A stretch of DNA of 64,000 nt, taken from Alphaproteobacteria bacterium (GTDB lineage Bacteria > Pseudomonadota > Alphaproteobacteria > GCA-016699305). Shown here in pieces: positions 51,344 through 60,226 of the stretch. The stretch's first letter is position 1; each line of letters opens with the position of its first letter. Position numbers and translations under genes: made by a program. Location: the NCBI GenBank assembly GCA_016699305.1, contig CP064970.1, positions 868,001-932,000 of the forward strand, read 5' to 3'. Under the pieces are notes generated by a model. That model worked only from the letters and a program-made list of their open reading frames with translations, was not told where the DNA came from and ran no database searches.

Positions 51344-51715
51344 CTATTCCCAGTCCAGCGCGCCTTTTTTCCATTCATAGATAAAGCCGACCGTCAGGAC
51401 AAACAGGAACAGCATCATCGAGGCGAAGCCCGCGATGCCGATCTCTCCCAACGTGACCGCCCAAGGGAATAAAAAGGCGACTTCGAGGTCAAAGACGATG
51501 AACAGAATCGCGACCAGATAGAACCGCACGTCAAAGCGCTTTCGTGCATCGCCAAAGGCGGGAAAGCCGCATTCATAGGCGGCCAGCTTGTCCGGATCGG
51601 GTCTTTGATGCGCCAAGACGAATGACAAGCTTACAGCCACGCCGGACAAGACAAAGGCCACGCCCAAAAAGGCCAGGGCCGGCAGATAATCCGCGATCAC
51701 GCCGATACTGGGCAT
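51344..51715 (-). CDS. nuoA: NADH-quinone oxidoreductase subunit A
   Basis: 123 residues with three membrane helices: YLPALAFLGVAFVLSGVAVS, FDVRFYLVAILFIVFDLEVA and ASMMLFLFVLTVGFIYEWKK. The conserved YECGFPAFGDARKRFD loop lies between the first two. NuoA helps form the quinone site of complex I. In most proteobacteria it heads the nuoA-N operon; here the sequence downstream of its stop is a palindromic repeat and the convergent rodZ, so nuoB is not next to it. Confidence 0.93.
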   Translation of the reverse strand: MPSIGVIADYLPALAFLGVAFVLSGVAVSLSFVLAHQRPDPDKLAAYECGFPAFGDARKRFDVRFYLVAILFIVFDLEVAFLFPWAVTLGEIGIAGFASMMLFLFVLTVGFIYEWKKGALDWE

Positions 51716-51827
51716 GGTGTTTCCCCCTCAAACAAACGTGGCGTCCCTTTATCAAGGACGCCACGTTATCACATTTCAGAACGCGAGAGGATTTCTTCGC
51801 GCTTATTGTGTGCGACCCTGTGCCGGA

Positions 51828-52637
51828 TCAGCGTCCCACCGGTGCCATCATGGTGGGGTTCATTTCCTGCTCGGTCGGCATCTCGGCCATCTTGGGTGTG
51901 ATGCCAAGCTGCTTGTTGCGGTATTGGCGATAGACGCTGCGCAGCTGGGCGTAGAAGTCCACCGAGGTGCGTTCCAGATTGTCCATTTCCTCTAGCACGC
52001 CGGCACGGCCGCTGACGATCGAGGTAACCAGCGACGAACCAGAGAAGGCCCAGTACTGCTCATCCGTACCATAGGCACCGACGATATAGCCCCAAGGCGA
52101 CATGGCGCGGTCCGCGCCAAAGCCGATGGCATCGCGCGGATTCGACGGCCCCAGCAGAGGCAGGAACAGGTAGGGTCCCTCTTCCATGCCCCAGACATGC
52201 AAGGTCTGGCCGAAATCGCCCGGCTGTTCCGGCAAACCGATATTCGAGGCCACATCGCCCACACCGGCGGCGCCGATGGTGCTGTTGACCAGGAAGCGGC
52301 CCAAAGTGAATGCCGCGCGGCTGACTTCGCCTTGCAGCAGGTTGTTGGCCATCACCACCGGCTCGCCCATATTCGAGAGCACGTTGGAAATCCCCTCGCG
52401 CACGACATCGGGCAGAACGGCGTTATAAACAATAGCCAAAGGACGCAACAACGCCTTGTCCACGACCTGGGTGCCCTCAAAGAACACGCGGTTCATCGGC
52501 TCCAGAGGATCGTTGGCTTCGTCATAGACGGCGCGTTGCACAGGATCAGTGGGCGCAGTGGCGCATGCCGAGAGCGCCAAAGCGGCGCAAACAGACATGA
52601 CCATCGGGCGCAGGCGCGAAAGCGTCAAATCAGTCAT
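51828..52637 (-). CDS. mlaA: Outer-membrane lipid-asymmetry lipoprotein MlaA
   Basis: 269 residues with a lipoprotein signal (MSVCAALALSACATAP, lipidated Cys24). The VacJ/MlaA core follows: ANDPLEPMNRVFFEGTQVVD, GEPVVMANNLLQGEVSRAAF, NSTIGAAGVGDVASNIGLPE, TLHVWGMEEGPYLFLPLLGP and SPWGYIVG. MlaA takes misplaced phospholipids out of the outer leaflet. Its ATG overlaps the hpnN stop by four bases; the pair MlaA/HpnN is known in hopanoid producers. Confidence 0.92.
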   Translation of the reverse strand: MTDLTLSRLRPMVMSVCAALALSACATAPTDPVQRAVYDEANDPLEPMNRVFFEGTQVVDKALLRPLAIVYNAVLPDVVREGISNVLSNMGEPVVMANNLLQGEVSRAAFTLGRFLVNSTIGAAGVGDVASNIGLPEQPGDFGQTLHVWGMEEGPYLFLPLLGPSNPRDAIGFGADRAMSPWGYIVGAYGTDEQYWAFSGSSLVTSIVSGRAGVLEEMDNLERTSVDFYAQLRSVYRQYRNKQLGITPKMAEMPTEQEMNPTMMAPVGR

Positions 52638-55240
52638 GGTAAGGTGTCCCCCGTTTTTGGCGATTGGCCCAGCAAGGCCGGCAAGATGACCAGATTGGCC
52701 ACCAATGTATATACCAGACAGGCGGTTAATAATTCCCCCATACTGGCGGTTCCCTGGTGGGCCGACGCTGCCAAACTGCCGAATGCCGTCAAGGACGTCA
52801 AGGCACTAAAGATGATCGCGACCCCCATGCTTGCGCTTAGTGGATGAGCGTGTCCTTGTTGCCACCATGTGACGATGTACACCCCAAAGGAAACGCCCAG
52901 CCCCAGCATCAACGGCAAAGCAATAATATTGGCAAGATTCAAGGGCCAGCCCAGCCATCCCATGCTGCCCAGCGTCACCAAACCCGCCAGCATCAGGCTT
53001 AGTAACGCTTTGCTAACCAAAAGCGGTTGCCGCAACATAAAGATCAGCAGAGCCAGCACGGCCAAGAAAGCCAGCCCCGCCGCTTCGGCAAACGCCCCCA
53101 ATATGGTTTGCCCCGATCCCAAAATAGAAATGGGCATTCCGGTGGCCTGAGGGGCAACGGCCAAGACCGACTCGGCAAAGATTCGTAAGATTCGCGATTC
53201 GCGCGGGTCACCCTTGGGGCGGACTTCCAATCGCGTGGTCTGTTCATCCGCGCTTATCCAATCGCGGTTCATCTGGGGCGGGACGCCTTGGGGCGTGATC
53301 GGCTCGGCAGATAATAGGGCGGTCAGGGCGCGCGTTTGATCCAACAAGCCCGGCACCACGGAATCGCGCCAGGTTTTGACAAACCCATCCCCTGCCAATA
53401 CGCCTTGACGCAAGACTGCGGCCAAGGCTTTCCCTTGTTCCTGGCCATTTTGCGCGGGAAGAGCCTCCAACGCCGCCACAGTCTCGGCCAGACGCGCGCG
53501 TTCGGCGGCCAGATCGGGCGCATGGTCGGCGGCGATCACCAGGCTGGGCTCCAGCAGACTGCGGGTATCGGCGATCAGCGTTTGCGCCTGGGCCTGGGCG
53601 GCGGCATCGGGCAGGAAATCATGCAGTCCGCGCACCTCGCCCACTTCGGGCAGGGCGCGCAAACGCGCGGCCAAGGCGCTTGCCTGTGTCGCGGCGACGG
53701 GAATGTCGATGACATAGGGCGAGACCAACGGATCCGCGATCAAATCGCGCAAGGTGGATACCGACTCGCTGCGCGGGTCCTTCAAATTAATGGGATCGAC
53801 GTCAAAGCCAAGGCGCATCAGTCCCAGCGCCGCCACAACAGCCACGGCAAGGGCCGTCCGTCGTACCGCGCGCGGATGGTGGCTCAACCAGTCCTCGAAG
53901 GGACGGACGGCTTGCATCTGTACCGGGCGCGTCTGCGGCCCCGGCGGCATCAGGCAAATCAAAGCGGGAAGAAAGGTCAGATTCAGTGCCGCCGCGATCA
54001 GCATCCCCACGCCCGAGATCAAACCCAGTTCGGCAACGCCGATATAGGAAGTCGGCAAGAACGCCAAAAAGCCCGCCGCCGCACCCAACGCGGCCAGCGT
54101 CAAAGGCGGCGCAATCTGGCGCACGGCCAAGGATAAGGCGGCCTTGTGATCGCTCATCTCATAGCGGCATTGGCGATAGCGCACCCCGACTTGAATGCCA
54201 AAATCCACCGCCAAACCGGTGAACAAGACGGCAAAGGCGATGGAGATAACATTCAGCGCGCCCACAGCGGCCAAAGCAAAGGCGAAGGTCATGGCCAGAC
54301 CAACCAACAAAGTCACGACCAAGGCCAGCACCAGCCGAGGCGATCGCAACGCCAAAACCAACCACAGCACCACCAAGGCAAACGCGATGGCCCCCGCCCA
54401 ATCCATATCCTGGGCCACGCTGGCGAATTCCTCATTGGCCAGGGCCACGGACCCCGTCAAACGCACGCGAATGCCGTGATCGGGCGTGAGATTCAAGCTT
54501 TGTGCGCTCTCGCGCACGGCTTGCGCCGCTGCCTCGCCCGCCGATAACGCGCTGTAATCCAACACGGGATGCGCCAAGATAAAGCGCATGCGATCTTGCG
54601 CGGGCAGGTCCGAGCCTTGCGCGAACAATTCGGGCCAATTCACCGGCTGGGCTTTGCCCGTCAAGGCCGCCTGGGCGGATATCGTCAAGGCCGCCATCAC
54701 AGGCTTGATCTGCTGCGCCCCCGCCTCGCCCATGGCCAAACCCTGCAAGCCGCGATTAAAGGCCGATAAAAAGCCGTTCAAATCCGGCTGAGCCGCGACG
54801 GCGGCCAGGAAAGGCTGACCCATCGTCATGGCGTCCAAGGTGACGGACAGCATCTCGGGCGGCATCAGATATAAGGCATGCTGACGCAAGAACGCCTCGC
54901 CCGGCGGCACGTCCATGTCACGAAATTGGCTTGCATGCTTGGCGCGTAGCTCGGCCAGCAACGCCGCTCGGGCCTGCTCGGCCAGAGCGCCGGTCGGCGC
55001 TTCGACCACGATGACCAACAGATCGTCGCGCTGAGGAAAGAGACGCGAGAAAGCCATCTCGTTTTGTCGCCAAAGCGAGTCCTGGTCCAGCAGCTTGGTG
55101 ACATCGGTATTGATACGGAAATTCTGCGCCGCATAGCCGCCGCAGACCAAGCCCAGCGCCAAGCCCGCCGCCACCACCAAACCCGCGCGCCTTTGGCACC
55201 AGGCCAGCAGCGCCTGGCCCTTTTCGATCCAATGGCTCAT
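52634..55240 (-). CDS. hpnN: Hopanoid-type RND lipid exporter (HpnN/MMPL family)
   Basis: 868 residues from the ATG at 55240. Twelve membrane helices are arranged in two RND halves: a first helix (AGLVVAAGLALGLVCGGYAA), a large periplasmic domain (NFRINTDVTKLLDQDSLWRQ), five helices with FALVVLWLVLALRSPRLVLA and FTGLAVDFGIQVGVRYRQCR. The second half repeats this, ending ANIIALPLMLGLGVSFGVYI. HpnN moves hopanoids to the outer membrane; a general MMPL lipid role is the alternative. It sits directly before mlaA. Confidence 0.88.
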   Translation of the reverse strand: MSHWIEKGQALLAWCQRRAGLVVAAGLALGLVCGGYAAQNFRINTDVTKLLDQDSLWRQNEMAFSRLFPQRDDLLVIVVEAPTGALAEQARAALLAELRAKHASQFRDMDVPPGEAFLRQHALYLMPPEMLSVTLDAMTMGQPFLAAVAAQPDLNGFLSAFNRGLQGLAMGEAGAQQIKPVMAALTISAQAALTGKAQPVNWPELFAQGSDLPAQDRMRFILAHPVLDYSALSAGEAAAQAVRESAQSLNLTPDHGIRVRLTGSVALANEEFASVAQDMDWAGAIAFALVVLWLVLALRSPRLVLALVVTLLVGLAMTFAFALAAVGALNVISIAFAVLFTGLAVDFGIQVGVRYRQCRYEMSDHKAALSLAVRQIAPPLTLAALGAAAGFLAFLPTSYIGVAELGLISGVGMLIAAALNLTFLPALICLMPPGPQTRPVQMQAVRPFEDWLSHHPRAVRRTALAVAVVAALGLMRLGFDVDPINLKDPRSESVSTLRDLIADPLVSPYVIDIPVAATQASALAARLRALPEVGEVRGLHDFLPDAAAQAQAQTLIADTRSLLEPSLVIAADHAPDLAAERARLAETVAALEALPAQNGQEQGKALAAVLRQGVLAGDGFVKTWRDSVVPGLLDQTRALTALLSAEPITPQGVPPQMNRDWISADEQTTRLEVRPKGDPRESRILRIFAESVLAVAPQATGMPISILGSGQTILGAFAEAAGLAFLAVLALLIFMLRQPLLVSKALLSLMLAGLVTLGSMGWLGWPLNLANIIALPLMLGLGVSFGVYIVTWWQQGHAHPLSASMGVAIIFSALTSLTAFGSLAASAHQGTASMGELLTACLVYTLVANLVILPALLGQSPKTGDTLP

Positions 55241-55483
55241 GACCGGATTTTCCCCTTGTTCAGCCTCTATCTGGCATGCACCTTGCCCCAAGATCCGGGC
55301 AAGGTCGAGGGGAAGAACTGTGTCATGCGTCTAAAAAGCGGGTACCGTTGCGTGGGAATATCCGCAAGGTTCATGTGCCCACAAGGATATCCGGTCTCAC
55401 AAACCATGGAAGTCGTTTGCTTTCGTCACGATCCCGGTTATACAGTCATTGCTACGGAAGCATGGTTAACTAATCTGGGATTG

Positions 55484-56260
55484 ATGATGATGCGTCTGAT
55501 TTTATGGGCCAGCCTGACCGTCATGGGGATAACGATCCCTGCCGCGCCGCTTCACGCGCAAAGCTGTGGTCAAGTCGAACCTGATATCCAAATAGAGACC
55601 GTCTTTGACACGCCTCATTATGATTTCAGTTATGGATTCAGCGAAATCCAGGCTCTGCGTGAAAAACAGGAAGGCAACACGAATTATGGTAGCGGTCGCA
55701 TGGGTGACCGCACGTCCCGGCCATCCGACGACCCGCTGCAGGTGATGGGTTTGACGGCCTATCAACTAAGCTTAGAGCCACATATTCAGATGTCCGTCCG
55801 CACATTGGCACCCAATCGGCATTGCGTAGCCATGTCCAAGATCACATTAAGTGTAGGCATCAGAAACCAGCAGGTCTATGTGGCGCGCCAATTCCCGCAG
55901 GGCACATGCTCATACAAGGAAATTCTGGCACATGAACGCAAACATGTAGCCACGAACAAAGCGTTTATCCAAAAGCTCAAGGCCGACATGACGCGCGCGC
56001 TGAACACCGCCGCCCAAGACCCTAAAGTGACCCAAGCCATGTTGGTCAGCGATCCCGAAGCGGCACGAGTGGCCACCGAACAACAATTGTATCAGTCACT
56101 GACCGGCTTGTACAAAAACATGGTGATGAAGCTAAAAGCCATGCAAGCCCAAGTGGACAGCCCCGAAGAATATGAGCGCATCGGCAACGGCTGCAATGGG
56201 GTCACCAATCGCGTCCTCATGACGTATTTCGACGCCTACCGCCAAGGGAAGGCGCGGTAA
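55484..56260 (+). CDS. Secreted protein with HExxH motif (putative zinc protease, DUF922-like)
   Basis: About 258 residues from ATG-ATG-ATG at 55484, the start chosen to give a signal peptide (MRLILWASLTVMGITIPAAP, cleavage near LHA-QS). The mature part has CVAMSKITLSVGIRNQQVYV and then EILAHERKHVATN, a zinc-type HExxH, with Cys residues around it (RHCVAM, GTCSY, GNGCNG). DUF922-type proteins share this layout, but a third metal ligand is not certain. A longer frame starts at 55064 or 55325 and would not give a leader. Confidence 0.65.
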   Translation: MMMRLILWASLTVMGITIPAAPLHAQSCGQVEPDIQIETVFDTPHYDFSYGFSEIQALREKQEGNTNYGSGRMGDRTSRPSDDPLQVMGLTAYQLSLEPHIQMSVRTLAPNRHCVAMSKITLSVGIRNQQVYVARQFPQGTCSYKEILAHERKHVATNKAFIQKLKADMTRALNTAAQDPKVTQAMLVSDPEAARVATEQQLYQSLTGLYKNMVMKLKAMQAQVDSPEEYERIGNGCNGVTNRVLMTYFDAYRQGKAR

Positions 56261-56298
56261 CGAGCAACCCTGCTATGTTTGAAATAGCCTAGCGTGCC

Positions 56299-57315
56299 TT
56301 AGGCTTTTTTCTGTCGTGCCGGTCGGGCGCGGTGCAGATTCCATAAGAGCGTCGCCACCACAAGCGGCGCCAACAGATAAGCGGCCGGATAGTGCCATCC
56401 GGCCAAAGTGATCAGGATCAGCGCCAGATTCGCCGCCATGATACGCACCACCACCGCGTCATGCCGTCCGAGGGCGAGGGCGGCGCGTTGATAGACATGC
56501 TGGCGATGGGCCTGCCACACCGCTTCGCCTCGGCATAGGCGGCCAAGGAACGTCAATCCGCCATCGGCAAGATAATATAAGGGAAAAATGATCGCCGCCG
56601 CGCCATAGCCTTCGCCCGCCAGACGCAATAGCAAGAAACCCAGCACGAACCCCACCGGAACGCTGCCCACATCCCCCAAGAACACCCGCGCCGGTCGCCA
56701 ATTCCATACGCCAAAGCCCAGCATCGCTCCCGCCAAAGCGGCGGCGGCCATGCTTTCTGGCATCAGCCCGCCGAACAAAACAGCCAACAGAATCAGGCCG
56801 ATTAAAATACTTAGGCTCTCGGTTACCGCCAAACCGTCGATGCCGTCCATGAAATTGAACAGATTCACGAATCCTACCCACAGCACGAAGATCAGCAAAC
56901 GATCCAGCCAAACCGGCAACCAGTCCGCCGTGATGGTCACAGGTTCCATCACCATCAGCATCATCCCCACGCATCCGGCCTGGACAGCCAGACGCACGAT
57001 GACGGGCAAGGCATGGCGATCGTCGAACCAGGACACGATGCCAAGCGCCACCACCCCAGCACCCAGAGTCACCCAGGGCAGTGTCTGCGATTGTGACAAG
57101 AACCCTTGCTCTAGCAAGGCATAGATCACCGCCGCCGCGCAGGGCAGAAAGCAAATCAGCACCGCCAGCCCACCCCCGCGCGGCACGGGCGCTTTGTGCG
57201 AGCTGCGCGCATTAGGCACGTCCATACGCAGCTGACAGATCAAGCGACCGGTCAGCGACCAGCAGACCAAGGCGGCCAGACCGGACAAAATCAGCAACAT
57301 CACGACATAAGACAT
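56299..57315 (-). CDS. Undecaprenyl-phosphate sugar-1-phosphate transferase (WecA/MraY family)
   Basis: 338 residues from MSYVVMLLIL at 57315, spaced 8 bp from TAGGA; an ATG three codons earlier is too close to that site. Ten or so membrane helices carry the family loops: MDVPNARSSHKAPVPRGGGL, WFDDRHALP, NLFNFMDGIDGLAVTESLSI (nucleotide/metal loop), FLGDVGSVPVGF and the HRQHVYQRAALALG end. It starts a lipid-linked glycan. Acceptor and sugar are not decided by sequence. Confidence 0.9.
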   Translation of the reverse strand: MSYVVMLLILSGLAALVCWSLTGRLICQLRMDVPNARSSHKAPVPRGGGLAVLICFLPCAAAVIYALLEQGFLSQSQTLPWVTLGAGVVALGIVSWFDDRHALPVIVRLAVQAGCVGMMLMVMEPVTITADWLPVWLDRLLIFVLWVGFVNLFNFMDGIDGLAVTESLSILIGLILLAVLFGGLMPESMAAAALAGAMLGFGVWNWRPARVFLGDVGSVPVGFVLGFLLLRLAGEGYGAAAIIFPLYYLADGGLTFLGRLCRGEAVWQAHRQHVYQRAALALGRHDAVVVRIMAANLALILITLAGWHYPAAYLLAPLVVATLLWNLHRARPARQKKA

Positions 57316-57403
57316 GGTGTTCATTCCTAAAAAAGTCTTCGTCTTGGGAATCCTGACCTTTTGGCACGAGTCTTGCAAGTACGTCGCCAGGAGGAGTCCG
57401 CGC

Positions 57404-58414
57404 ATGAGCGCCGTAAGCCGCTTAGGGGAAGATGTTCGTCAATGGACCGAGCAAGCCGGAAGCACGGCCCATTCCATGGCCCGCACCGGCAAAAGCGCGG
57501 TCATCCAGGCGATCCACAACGCCAGCGCCCGCACCGGCGTGGATTTCGATTATCTACTGCGCCAAGCTCAGCAAGAAAGCAGCCTGGACCCCACCGCCAA
57601 AGCCAAGGGCAGCTCGGCCAGCGGTTTGTATCAATTCGTCGAGCGCACTTGGCTGTCTTTGGTGCGCGAACATGGCGATAAATACGGCCTGGAAGACCTT
57701 AGCTCACAGATCACCAGCGGCAAAGACGGCGTGGCGCGCGTGGCGGACCCCACATTGCGCCAGCAGATATTGGCCCTGCGCCACGATCCGGCCTTGGCCT
57801 CGGCCATGGCGGCGGAACTGGCCTGCGACAACAAAGATCAGCTGAACGCCCGATTGGGCGGAGATTGTAAAATCGGTTCGACCGAGCTGTATATGGCCCA
57901 TTTCCTGGGGGCGGGCGATGCGGGCCGCTTCCTGACCGGTCTGAAGGAATCGCCCGATGCCCAAGCCGCCGACTTATTCCCCGCCGCCGCCAAAGCCAAT
58001 CCCGGGGTCTTTTACGACAAACAAGGTCAGGCACTGAGCGTGGCGCAAATCTACGACCGCTTTGCCCAGAAATTCGAGGGCGGCGAGATAAAAACCGCAA
58101 ACCCACAGCTAGCCGCAATCAAAGCCCCCATGACTAAGGTGCAGTCCGAGGCGGTCCACAGGCTTGCTCTGAATGAAGTGATGGCCCCGAAGGCAAGCTT
58201 GGCCGCTACGGCCCCCTTACCTTCGGCGGCGGATTGGCGGGTCTCGCCTTTACCGACAGGAGGTGTATCCAGCCACGACATGCTCGACTCTCCCGTCCCC
58301 ATGATGACCCTGCTAACCCTGGCGCAAATGAGCGTGCCCGGCGAAACCGCGTCCCATCAAGACCAGCCAAACGGACGACCCTACCAAGACCTCTATGCCA
58401 CGCGGCAGGGATGA
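57404..58414 (+). CDS. Lytic transglycosylase (SLT domain) protein
   Basis: 336 residues from the ATG at 57404, with CCAGGAGGAGTCCGCGC in front. The SLT core is GVDFDYLLRQAQQESSLDPT, with the predicted catalytic Glu in QQESS, then KAKGSSASGLYQFVERTWLS and ELYMAHFLGAGDAGRFL. No signal peptide is seen, which is common for flagellar or phage-type muramidases of this group. The C-terminal 100 residues are low-complexity. It diverges from the WecA-like gene. Confidence 0.85.
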   Translation: MSAVSRLGEDVRQWTEQAGSTAHSMARTGKSAVIQAIHNASARTGVDFDYLLRQAQQESSLDPTAKAKGSSASGLYQFVERTWLSLVREHGDKYGLEDLSSQITSGKDGVARVADPTLRQQILALRHDPALASAMAAELACDNKDQLNARLGGDCKIGSTELYMAHFLGAGDAGRFLTGLKESPDAQAADLFPAAAKANPGVFYDKQGQALSVAQIYDRFAQKFEGGEIKTANPQLAAIKAPMTKVQSEAVHRLALNEVMAPKASLAATAPLPSAADWRVSPLPTGGVSSHDMLDSPVPMMTLLTLAQMSVPGETASHQDQPNGRPYQDLYATRQG

Positions 58415-58454
58415 TTTTTCGTTTAATCCCCCACAAATGCCCGGTTCGGTTAAA

Positions 58455-58726
58455 TATAGTCAGTCCCTATGATTTCCATACAGGTTGAAGAGTCTGACAT
58501 TCAGCATAGGCGCGAATGACAGGTGATGGATGCCCGCATGCGCGAGCATGACTCGCGGTGGGGTGGGTGAGCAAGAAGCGCGGCATGGTTTGTTGCGCGC
58601 TTCCTTCTCTTCATGCGTCACTCCCGCGAAAGCGGGAGTCCATCACCGGTCCTTGCTGGTGAAACGGACGGTCCAGACATATCGCTTCCATACAGACCCA
58701 TGGGGAAATTAGTCGAATTGAGCATA
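58455..58726 (-). repeat. Dispersed palindromic repeat, form A, inverted copy
   Basis: A 272-bp copy in the opposite direction to that at 6435, with ends TATAGTCAG (58455) and the complement of TATGCTCAA (58718-58726). It carries CCATACAGGTTGAAGAGTCT, the hairpin arms CCCGCATGCGCGAGCATGAC and CTCCCGCGAAAGCGGGAG, and the inner end CCAGACATATCGCTTCCATA. The space 58415-58784 holds only this element and a short repeat at 58410-58457 that recurs at 59252-59298. Confidence 0.75.
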
Positions 58727-58784
58727 AGCCCCCCGATCCGCATGGCGTAGGATATCGCGGCTTACCCCTTTTTGATTGTATTCC

Positions 58785-59069
58785 TTATGGATTGGGGTTT
58801 GGCCAGCCGCCCGAGCTGCCTGTCACGGGGCGGCCTGTCACGGGGCTGCCTGGCTGCGGAGAACCCTTTTCTTCCTTTGGTTTCCCGTTAATCTCATCGC
58901 ATGCCTCTTTCTTCCCCAGCCGACAGTTTATGATCGGATCGGAATAAGTGGGGTCGGGCATAAATCCTCCATCCGCATCACCCGCGCGAACCGCCGCCGA
59001 GAAACCGAGCGACGCCGCGCCCAAGGCTGCTATCGCCAAGTGTTTCAGCGTGACATTTCTTCCCTTCAT
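58785..59069 (-). CDS. Small secreted protein with Pro/Gly repeat tail, unknown function
   Basis: 94 residues with a signal peptide (LKHLAIAALGAASLGFSAAV, cleavage near VRA-GD). A pair of cysteines (NCRLGKKEAC) and a low-complexity end (PQPGSPVTGRPVTGSSGGWP) follow; the DNA shows CTGTCACGGGG repeated at 58819 and 58836. CCAGGAGAAGGCGAT gives a clear ribosome site. No family is recognised. Confidence 0.6.
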   Translation of the reverse strand: MKGRNVTLKHLAIAALGAASLGFSAAVRAGDADGGFMPDPTYSDPIINCRLGKKEACDEINGKPKEEKGSPQPGSPVTGRPVTGSSGGWPNPNP

Positions 59070-59133
59070 ATCGCCTTCTCCTGGTTATTCATGAAATACA
59101 CGTGATGCTCTCAAGTTCTTTGCCATCAAGCCA

Positions 59134-59373
59134 TCATTCCGTATGATGAGCATAGCAGTCCATTTCGTCAACATTACAAATAATTGCGACAATCCATCCG
59201 CCATGCCCGCCGCTCATAGGCTTGTGGAATACCACGGCGTTATCCGGCAAAGATGATTTCTCATTAATCCCCCACAAATGCCCGGATATATTAAATATCC
59301 ATTCATGACTCGCTGTTAACTTTAAGACATGGGCACGGATATTCCGTTGCTCAGCCACTTTTGGTGAGTTCAT
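59134..59373 (-). CDS. Possible small protein, unknown
   Basis: 79 residues, no signal peptide, one hydrophobic patch (GWIVAIICNVDEMDC). Its start overlaps that of the gene at 59372 by two bases and no good ribosome site precedes it. Part of it (ISGHLWGINEKSSL) is the translation of a short DNA repeat also found at 58410-58457. It may be only a chance open frame. Confidence 0.3.
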   Translation of the reverse strand: MNSPKVAEQRNIRAHVLKLTASHEWIFNISGHLWGINEKSSLPDNAVVFHKPMSGGHGGWIVAIICNVDEMDCYAHHTE

Positions 59374-59926
59374 GAATAAGAGGCGTGAAAAGCAGGCCGA
59401 GAGAGCCTATTTGGAAGACCTGCTCGAGCTGATGCAGGCCGCCTATTATGGCAATGAGCGTCCCGACAAGGATTCGGGCGAATACTGGACCATCTATCGG
59501 CGCGGCGCGGTGGACATGATCGGTAACTGCGGCACGGTCATGGGCGCAAAATTATCTCCCGAATCCGGCCATGACGAGTTGATCGTGGTGGCTCGCAATC
59601 GAGGCACGCGCGAACACAAGGAAACGCATCTGTATTTCTTCACCGTGCCCGAGATCATGCGCGGCAAATACGACGATCAGCATATGTCCTATGCCTCCGT
59701 CGTGCATCCGCCAGGCAACCGGGTGCATGTGAATGTGCTGATGATCCATGGCTGGAACACCCAAGATGGCCGCACCATCAGCGAGACCGAGCAAAAGCGT
59801 CTGCACGCCATGGCGCTTGTGGTCAGCAGTTATGTGCTGACTATGCCTCCGCCCAATGCGAACGCGCACCCCGATCGTCACCTTGCGGTCGGTCACGAAG
59901 GGACCGCGCGCCCAGCGCCGCATTAA
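59372..59926 (+). CDS. Unknown protein
   Basis: 184 residues, no signal peptide. A charged helical start (NKRREKQAERAYLEDLLELM) leads to ELIVVARNRGTREHKETHLY, FFTVPEIMRGKYDDQHMSYA and HVNVLMIHGWNTQDGRTISE. The last 25 residues are Pro/His-rich. It reads like a globular cytoplasmic protein, but no family is recognised. A form-A repeat follows within about 20 bp. Confidence 0.6.
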   Translation: MNKRREKQAERAYLEDLLELMQAAYYGNERPDKDSGEYWTIYRRGAVDMIGNCGTVMGAKLSPESGHDELIVVARNRGTREHKETHLYFFTVPEIMRGKYDDQHMSYASVVHPPGNRVHVNVLMIHGWNTQDGRTISETEQKRLHAMALVVSSYVLTMPPPNANAHPDRHLAVGHEGTARPAPH

Positions 59927-59943
59927 GCTGACACCTAGCCGAA

Positions 59944-60222
59944 TATAGTTAGGCCATATCATCTCCATACAGGTTGAAGAGTCTGAGATTCAGCGCAGAC
60001 GCGAATGACAGGTGATGGATGGCCGCCTGCGCGAGCATGACCCACTGAGGGGTTGGAATCACAAAAAGCTTTGAGTGCTTGTGGGAATCCCGTTCCTTCC
60101 CTTCTCACGGGAGTCACCCTCGCGAAGACGAGGGTCCATCTCCTATCCTTGACGATGGAACTGATGGTCCAGACATATCACTCCCATACAAGTTGATGTG
60201 GAAATGAAGCGAATTGAATATA
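59944..60222 (-). repeat. Dispersed palindromic repeat, form A, inverted copy next to recG
   Basis: A 279-bp full-length copy, inverted relative to 6435, with ends TATAGTTAG (59944-59952) and the complement of TATATTCAA (60214-60222). It ends 4 bp from the recG stop. The hairpin GAGTCACCCTCGCGAAGACG and CCATCTCCTATCCTTGACGA match the first copy closely. It fills the gene-free space 59927-60226. Confidence 0.8.
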
Positions 60223-60226
60223 AAGC

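Noticed and set aside
53336..54136. Antisense frame within hpnN
   Set aside because: Gln/Gly/Arg-rich shadow, no ribosome site.
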